Below are positions 56,631-64,000 of a stretch of 64,000 bases of DNA, one piece after another (position 1 is the stretch's first letter; every line of letters begins with the position of its first letter). This DNA comes from Crossaster papposus (taxonomy: Eukaryota > Echinodermata > Asteroidea > Velatida > Solasteridae). The stretch covers positions 124,001 through 188,000 of the forward strand of contig JBAIAA010000450.1 of assembly GCA_037893245.1 (NCBI GenBank), written 5' to 3'. Below the pieces are notes generated by a model. That model was not told the DNA's origin. It was given only the letters and a program-made list of their open reading frames with translations, and made no database searches. Position numbers and translations under genes: made by a program.

Positions 56631-59493
56631 ACGCTGTGTGCGCAATTTCCTTTTCGTATTATTCAGTGTTTGTATTTTGCGCTACACATCTGACATCGTT
56701 GTTCACTTATCACATAACGTCTATTTTCAATTTTCAAGAAAATTTTACGAAAATACAAACCCCCAAAACCCAATCAAAACGATGATAAACATTTTGTCAT
56801 TTTGATGTTGATGGACAGCTTCACAAAGTATACATTTTCTACCAGTTTTCCGAACAAAAGAGTCAAAGTAATTCTCTATACGATCAAATCCAACGTGCTC
56901 ATCATTGTTTCGAGTTTTGCCCAGCATAACTGTTTCTCTAATTCCCCTTTGCAATCCCCTAGAGGCTATAGTCTCTTCTCCCTCCTCCTCCAAACTTCCC
57001 CGTGATCACACCGCGTGGTGCCCTACCAGCCCCCACCAGGCCCACTTCTATAATCTTCAGGCATCACCAGTATCATGATTGACTGTTTTTCTTGACTTGT
57101 CACATGGATTGCTTCTTCTCTTTTACGCTTCGTTGACTACTGATCCTCGGCTATGGTCCTTAAGTTCCGTTATAAAAACCACACCTATTGTGCGGTCTAC
57201 CGAGTTGCGTTGGCACCGATATCTGTCCATCAAGTATATCTAACTGTCCCCGGGCCGGTACAAAATACCATTGTCCCTAAATCGAAACAAGTGCAGCTTC
57301 TTCACCTGTCAATCACTCTCAAGGAAGTATATGGGGACAAACTTTTACAGACAAATTTGTTCAAAAATATGTAGCCAAAATGAAGAGACCGACGATAGAT
57401 TCGTGTATATCGAGAAGACAATCGGTTTCCCATTAAGTATCATGTACAAATGTTCGACTATAGTCTGGTGAAGCTACTTTATCAGACTTTAGTAGAAAAG
57501 TTGTGTCTACGAAAGCTTTTGTTATATATATACAATTTTAGTCTTAAAATTGCTATGTATATATCTGTATTTACCATATGACTAACACGACTGCAAACAT
57601 TATCTTTATTCTGGTGTATTGCTTCTTGTTTGAGATATTTTATTGCTATTTTTTTCTGGTCGCCTCCTTTTCGTAATTAAAATTTGTACCATTAATTAAT
57701 TGATTTATAGGGATAGAACGACAGTCACATCTCCGTAGTCTCGATCTCGAGCATTTTGACTGAACTGCAAATCACAATGATGTTTTTCCCCCCATCAGTT
57801 TTTGGTTTTTTTAGCATTAATAACATTCATCAATAAAAACATGGGATTTAAACCGACAGACATGAGAACTCACAATCTGATTTATTTGTGAACCCTTCTC
57901 ACTTTTGTAATCATTTCCACCAATTTAGAGATGTGGTTAACCGTATACATGACGAGACATAAGACAAAACAACAACCCGTTGAGTATACGGAGCCGGCCG
58001 CGCACGGGGCCGGGACGTCTGTGTGTGGATAGTGTATGGGCCGGTACGGTCTGTAGCGCGTGCTGACTGCCCCGGTATATGGACCGAGCCGCAATGGGCA
58101 AGATGATCCGGCTCGCCAAGGTTGCCTTATCGATTGTCGGAGAGAGAAGCTCTCTGTACTTTGCAACCAAACTCTCAAGGTTGAGCGCTTTAGCCGGTAC
58201 AACAGGCGTAATAATACCCCACGCCTGAATAAAAGAATTATAAGACAGGAATGACAGACTGAGGGGTGGGCCCAGTAAGGCAGCCGACAGCCTGGTGGTT
58301 TAGGGTCAATGGCCAAGAGAAACCTACAGTCGCGAGAAAAGACCTTGGGACGAGTCTAACCTGCCGGAGACATACTTGCATAATTTACATAATTCCCCAC
58401 TTTTACGTGTGATTTTCAGTCATCAATGACAAAGGGTCGTCTGTGGGGACTCGTAGGTAAAACCATTGTAAATCTCTAAACCCGCCTATCCCGGTAACGT
58501 CAGCCCATAGGTCATCAAGCAACCAATGGGCGGGGCAATAGTTCGCACCTTGTCTATTAGTATTACTGGACTTTTTTCTCTCTCCCCTCCCCCCCCCCAA
58601 AAAAAAAAAAATATTGTGGGAAACCGATGATGTTTTGTTAAATATTTACACAGGCATAATATTTTGCACGGGTCTTGCACGGGGATAATAAATATATATT
58701 AAATGTGGAATTTGCATAGATTGCGGGGCATACATGGTCCGCGCGGAATGAGTGACGGGTCGTATTATTAATGAAGTCCAATAGACAGGAGCTATTATTG
58801 ATCCTAACACAATGGGTCACAAACCCTCACTGACACAGCCTAATTGAAGGGGGGAGTGAGGGTAGAGCCTACAATTAAGGGTCTCAGATCCTCAGACTTC
58901 ACAAACCCTTTTAGTCTTGGGAGGACGTTGGATGTTTTTAACGCTGTGTTTGGAGACGCCTTATGCTGGGTTGGTGTCGGTTTACTGTTCAAGTCACACG
59001 AGTTGGTTCGGATCCTATCGCCCTTTACTCATTCTACGTATGATCGGCAGGTATGCTAGTATTTCTTCCTCGTATCGCTTATTTTAAAAATAAATTTTAT
59101 TTTGCATTTAAGGCGAAAAAAGGATAAATACTTTTGTAATTTACCTAATGGTGTATTTGGTGATATTCGGATTCCGAAAAGTCTCTGAAGAGTTTGAGAT
59201 ATGTGATGCCATTTGTTTTCAAACAATGAGTGTTGAGCAACTTCTTTGGGATGTATGTATTGATCAGTATCTTTTTAATTGTTTAATTATTTGTTTTATT
59301 AATTTTTTTGGGGTGAGAAAGTTTGTCGTTTGGAGATGGTGTGGTTTTGAATTTTTGAAGACAATTTTTTTTCGGCAAAACAAAATTAAGTTATTATTGT
59401 TGCACTTTCATGTCAACGGGAATACGCGGCCCGATGTCTGCCAAAGAAAAGGTAACTTGGTTTTCACCAGTGTAAGCGCAATCGTCAATGAAG
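56631..59493. other. No gene seen; GC-rich block at 57.95-58.33 kb
   Basis: Frames of 144 codons (reverse) and 64 codons (forward) overlap in the GC-rich block with no family match. A C10/A13 homopolymer junction lies at 58589-58611. Confidence 0.45.
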
Positions 59494-60220
59494 TCATAAC
59501 GGGCAGTGGAAAAGTCCCATTATGTTGGCAGTGGCGCTTTGTTTGGATCTAGCTTTGTAATGATACGGCAGAGAACTAGCCATACGTTGTCTTATATTAA
59601 CTGCAATGATGCTTCGGTGTGCGGGTGTAATTACGGGAGGCGAATCACTTCCCGGTCCACGTATTATACGCGCCAAGAAGGATGACAGCAAAATGTGACA
59701 AACATTTTCGAAATGAATCCCGTAGCAATGGGTTATCTTCATTAGCGGGTATACGGGTGTAATGCACAGGGGCCCCCGACGGGTCAAAGACCCCGCGTGT
59801 GTTCGTTGGCTTTCCCCCCTTCTCCCATTTGATTCTACCGTTCCTTTGGTTATATACTTACGTTTGCCTCCGTCCCCTCTGTCGATGCGACTTTCTGCTT
59901 CAGGCGCAACTTTAATACGCAGCCTGCAAGTTGCGGCCCGCCGTCGGTTTATTGTCACAAACACCCCCACACACCGCACATCAATAGCAGATACATACAA
60001 AAACCTGCCAAGTGTTGGAACACATCGTGGTTGTATATTAAGGCCCCGTGTCTGTCCCAATGGCTCTGCCGCTAATGCCGCACGGGGTTTTCTGTATAGT
60101 TACAATTTTATTCGAATCGTGCCCACAGGCTTATTTTTTTGTATTCTTGCGAATGTGTCTTTTGCAAGTGACAGAGCAGCGCGATTGCCACTCACGAAAA
60201 GAGAAAAGGGGGGACCATGA
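59494..60220. other. GC-rich block with long opposed frames, probably non-coding
   Basis: A 188-codon reverse frame (59494-60060) is the longest in the window and is overlapped by a 152-codon forward frame (59762-60220). Neither shows a domain, signal peptide or periodic motif I know. Both are rich in Arg, Pro and Ser, as expected when GC-rich DNA lacks stops by chance. An exon here cannot be excluded. Confidence 0.3.
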
Positions 60221-60229
60221 GCTTTATTA

Positions 60230-61329
60230 TTTGTTTGCAAAATTGAGATTTTTTTTCTTTATTTGAGCCTTTTTGAGGACTAGTCCTTTTTTGATCAAGA
60301 AGTAGTTTTTTTTCTCCTCTACCGTTGGTTTGGCGATTATTTCGACAAATCACGCGGGAGGGTGCAGAGAGTCACGACGGAGCCGCGACGAGGCAATCGG
60401 CTTGTATTACCCAAGAGTCGCTCCAGGCGTTGAGCGGTCGAGACTCGATCGACTGCGCGGACACTTGGCAAATTCACGAAATGTTGACAAGAAGGAAAGA
60501 GAGGAAGAAACCTTACCAAACCCTGTACTTGATTTGGGCACAGTGACGAGAGAGAAAAAGCACGCTTCAGGCACCCAGTTTTAGTGATCTTGCGAAGTGG
60601 GCGAATGCATGTCAATATATATCCCGACAAATTAGCATACTGACTTCTTAGAACGTTATCGAATTGATGAGGTTTCCTTATTATTAGAGACAATATACGC
60701 ACTTTTTATATAATCTATAGTGCATTACGGAAATAACAGTAAAGATGACTTTTGTAACCGGTCAGATAACATTCTAATTATAGGCCCCTAGCTATAACAT
60801 AAAATCGGATCAAAAGAAGTTGTAAATATGCAGTTTTTCATCTTTTTAGGAAAAAAAAATACTGGAAAAAAAATGCTTAAATCACTTACAAACCCGTATT
60901 GACACTACGCCTGTCTACGCTGATGTACATAAAATAGATCTCCCATTAAGGACAAAGGTCACGTTGAACTAGCCACGTGTAAGTCGTATACGCAACGATT
61001 GATACGCAAATATAAAGACGCATATCAATCGTAGTTGTGTGCTGGTAAATGTGAAAATTTAACTTAATCCATGTTTTATAATCTAATCTAATCTTGCATC
61101 TAGACGTCAATCACAGTTTTCTTTTCTATTTCGTACCCTAATATCTTTTACAAATCATTATTTGTCATTGGTAAATTATCATTTCAATTCTGCAGTTTAC
61201 GAGTACAAAATAAATATGAATTACCACAGTAAATCCATTTTACAAAGTCCCAGTGAAAATTATACATTATTGATGACATCTTCACCGAAGTTCATTTATC
61301 CCAGTCAATAAAGGTTTAATCGGTACAGC
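60230..61329. other. No gene seen; one imperfect hairpin
   Basis: At about 60991-61039 CGCAACGATTGATACGC pairs with GCATATCAATCGTAGTTGTG through a three-base bulge, with a loop of about 12 bases. The stem is too short for a confident microRNA call. Confidence 0.4.
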
Positions 61330-61699
61330 TTTAAAGATAGGATACACCATTGGTGTATCATAAATGGGTGGATTTGGGGGTTGTATTTTATAGTAAATAT
61401 CGTTTAACTGACCTGTCTGAAGTTTTACAATCATGGATGCTGAGAAAAGCAAGAAAAACAGCGTTCGTTTTCGTTTTCGTTCGTGGTTCTTATGTTGTTC
61501 TTTGTTGTTTTTTCACACCGTCTGGCGATCGTGATTTCTTTTATATAAAATTGTTTAGAACATTTTTTTTACAGGATGTATAGCGCAATCCTTTTACTGG
61601 ATGCCTACAATAATTTTTTACATTCGAAGCTGCCCATTTTATCATTCGGTAGTTAATATTTTCGATATCTGCAAAATAATGGTGTATCCTACCGTTTAA
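61330..61699. mobile_element. TTAA-type MITE, divergent copy
   Basis: The ends TTTAAAGATAGGATACACCA and its counterpart (reverse complement TTAAACGGTAGGATACACCA) form a terminal repeat of about 17 matched bases next to TTAA. Inside, CATGGATGCTGAGAAAAGCAAG resembles the conserved CATAGATGCT block of the other copies; the rest is diverged. The 77-codon forward frame is not meaningful. Confidence 0.7.
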
Positions 61700-62220
61700 G
61701 TCTAGTTTCGCAACTGACTGTTATAATACAATAAATGATATCATAATGTTATTATGTTTTTTCGTTTACAACACAAAGAATGTTTCAGTTGTTACCAAAG
61801 ATATATATAAAGCATGTTCGCTGGAGAATCTGTCACTCCCGACGTGATTAGAAATTCTCCGGGCTAAGAAACCCCAAGAAACAAGACTCAAGTCGGAGAG
61901 CTAATCTAGCGGTAAAACCCAATACTCCGTAAAACCCCGCCGTGTAAACCAAGACGAGTTGGGCCGAGAGTCCCATCATCCTAGCTCGGAGCAATAGACC
62001 CCACCAGAAGCGACGGCTCAGTAGCACAGCGTTAGTTTGGAGTCTTGCAAGCCTGTCTCATCAGACACCGGCGGACTTAAACTCCCCTCGTGCCTCAGGA
62101 TTACTCTACTATACTCTTTCCCTCTTTTTCCTAATTCTAGTGAGAATTACAGATGCGCAGATACGGTTATTCCCTTAAACCCGAGTTTTCTTAGGCCAGC
62201 GGGGATTTTCGTTAGCGCCT

Positions 62221-62235
62221 CCCCCCCCCCCCCCC
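62221..62235. repeat. Poly-C tract, 15 bases
   Basis: Fifteen C, continuing as CT-rich sequence. Confidence 0.9.
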
Positions 62236-62409
62236 TCTCCCCCTCTCTTCTGACGTTTGATACTTTGACTTGGGAAAACAAAAACGGTGAGTGGTTTTAC
62301 ACTAGTGGCGCGGCTATAGCGCATTGTATGGACCCTTCACATGGGCATGGGTAGTAATATACGGGACTGTGGTAGATCTGCGCGATGTGCAATGGGACCG
62401 AGCATTGAA

Positions 62410-62435
62410 GGGGGGGGGGGGGGGGGGGGGGGGGG
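62410..62435. repeat. Poly-G tract, 26 bases
   Basis: An uninterrupted run of 26 G, with an 18-base C run only 120 bp downstream (62556-62573). The two runs could pair as a G:C stem. Confidence 0.9.
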
Positions 62436-64000
62436 TGGTAAGTCTTACGTGTCAATCAAAGATTGATCAGTCAGATCATCTGTACCACCTTGACTGACCC
62501 TGCACGGCCCATGCCAGGTCTCGTCTGGCGAGAGGTCATGGCATCCCCCGGCATACCCCCCCCCCCCCCCCCCATCCCCCATCTCCCTCTCTATCGATAC
62601 CATCGCGATCATTATCGTGCAGGGTGCGTAATGTAATTAACAGAGGTTTAAGTAATGGCTGTCAAACCGTCCGCGCTTCGGGGAAAACATGGAAGGACAC
62701 AAACAAGTGTGACGCTTAGCGCGTAAAAACAAACTAGAGAGACAAGTTGCACTCATTAAATCATTTAACGGAGCTTTGCTTGGAAATAAAATATAGATAC
62801 ATTTCCACCCCTTACAAATGATACTAAATAAATGTAACCGAAATACAGAAGCTGTTTGTAGTGTGTAAGTGTCCTAAAAAGTGCGCAAATGACTCACGAT
62901 AGTATTTGTCCGATTGGCAGCTATCGAACACTAAAAAAACAGAGAAAATACCAACGCTGAGCGAATTCAACATTGGGCACACAAAACGCCCATTAGTTGG
63001 GCGAACCATGGAGCTATTTAACGAAACGCAACTATCTTAATAATGAACTGTTTTTATGGCTCAACTTTGAAGGCCTCAAGATAAGGTCTTTCAAACTTGA
63101 GCATTAGGTTACGTAGGAAGTGGATAACAAAACCAGTTAATCATTCGGATCGTTGAGCAGTCTTTTTCGTGTGCTTAATGTGGATGGGAATTTGTTTGCC
63201 CAAATATTGAACGTGTCATCTATTCGCTCAACGTTGGGTAATTTATGTTCTTAATATTTTTACAGTACAGACAAACCTAATCGAATACTCACAAAAAGTA
63301 TGATACATTTTGTACAGTTTCGTTGAACAAAAATTGAATCCAGTTTGATAATTAAATTAGCTCCACCTTTGTTTTTACTAATCAACTTTTCCTTAACTTA
63401 TTTGTTTTTACTTTTAAACTGTTTCTTTTTTCTTTTTTTTCGTAAATGCCCAGCGTAAATAAAAACCCACTCAAACAATATTTTTCACGCAGCTTTTATT
63501 CCCTTTTCTCTCGAACAAAAAGAAATTGCTCAAATAAAATAATATATATAAACCAAACGATGGGTTCATTTTTTTGTTGGCGATATATCAATTGAGACTC
63601 GAGCACATCGCACATAATAGAGACGATGATCCTGAGAAATGAACAGCCGTTTAATCATAATCATCATGTCAGCATTCATTGGGACCGACTCCAGTGCACA
63701 TGATAACTTCAAATTAGTGCTCATTACCACGCGGTATTGCCTACTAACATGCCTAGATCTGTTCTCACATTTTATGAAAACAAAACCCCCTAAACCCACC
63801 GGAACCAATAATAATATCGATGTACATATATGGTTCCCTGGCACATAATGCTCGGGGCACCGCCTCCTGCAAGACACTTTTCATCGGGCTTTGAGCGGCG
63901 TTGGCCGGGCCTACGTAGGGCAATAGTGAATTCGGTGAAAGCGTGAACGACTCCATCACACCGCGATCGGAAGTGGCCCATCCACGCTCCGGTGAGTTTG

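Larger units (their letters stand above)
61700..64000. other. No gene shown; two donor-like sites and homopolymers
   Basis: A GC-richer block (61.84-62.29 kb) ends in AAAAACG|GTGAGTGG (donor at 62287) and holds a 105-codon frame (62037-62354) with no family match. Poly-C at 62221-62235 and 62556-62573 and poly-G at 62410-62435 flank it. The last bases read CTCCG|GTGAGT (donor at 63992), so an exon might end at the right edge of the window. Confidence 0.35.

Noticed and set aside
59494-60060. 188-codon reverse frame as a gene
   Set aside because: No domain, an overlapping forward frame of similar length, and composition expected from GC-rich DNA.

Overview
This 64 kb window looks like non-coding DNA from a marine invertebrate animal nuclear genome. 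Base composition is AT-leaning (roughly 40% GC by eye), with no operon structure, no rRNA, no tRNA and no long open reading frame. The longest frame is 188 codons, and it is opposed by an equally unsupported frame on the other strand. Many copies of TAGGCCTA(T), long poly-G runs, foldback/MITE-type repeats and isolated GC-rich islands in AT-rich DNA suggest an echinoderm or another ambulacrarian deuterostome. That assignment is inference and not secure. I recognised no protein family in any frame: no reverse transcriptase, transposase, homeobox, zinc finger or kinase.

Layout. 0-6.6 kb: a short tandem array, a GTCG-rich foldback (about 2.4-3.0 kb), a 25-base poly-G, a CGATAATG foldback and a TTAA-flanked MITE (4.82-5.24 kb). 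6.65-7.89 kb: a 1.24 kb near-perfect palindrome. 8-16 kb: mostly plain AT-rich DNA, with a TATA-like site at 8.33 kb, a 129 bp hairpin at 9.34 kb, and a CpG-rich block at 10.2-11.44 kb ending in a strong splice-donor consensus. 16.34-17.6 kb: a nested palindromic element built on AGCAATTGCT. 18-26 kb: small repeats, an old 200 bp duplication, and a CpG-rich block ending in ATG plus seven codons and a donor (22.39 kb). 26-37 kb: a second CGATAATG foldback, a dispersed repeat, and two TTAA MITEs in opposite orientation (32.3 and 34.2 kb). 37-50 kb: seven poly-G runs, a 36 bp perfect palindrome, small duplications and two foldbacks. 50.6-51.1 kb: a 33 bp minisatellite that stays open in frame. 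54-57 kb: a solo arm of the 6.65 kb palindrome, a nested inverted repeat, and a GATAGTC foldback with an exact 8 bp target-site duplication. 57-64 kb: GC-rich blocks, another TTAA MITE, poly-C/poly-G runs, and a donor consensus at the right edge.

Best reading: intergenic or long-intron DNA near one or more genes whose coding exons lie mostly outside the window. A few 5' non-coding or first exons may be present at CpG-rich blocks. The clearest biology is a diverse set of small non-autonomous DNA transposons, many with strong dyad symmetry. I found no intact gene system. The repeats and candidate first exons are the things to check.
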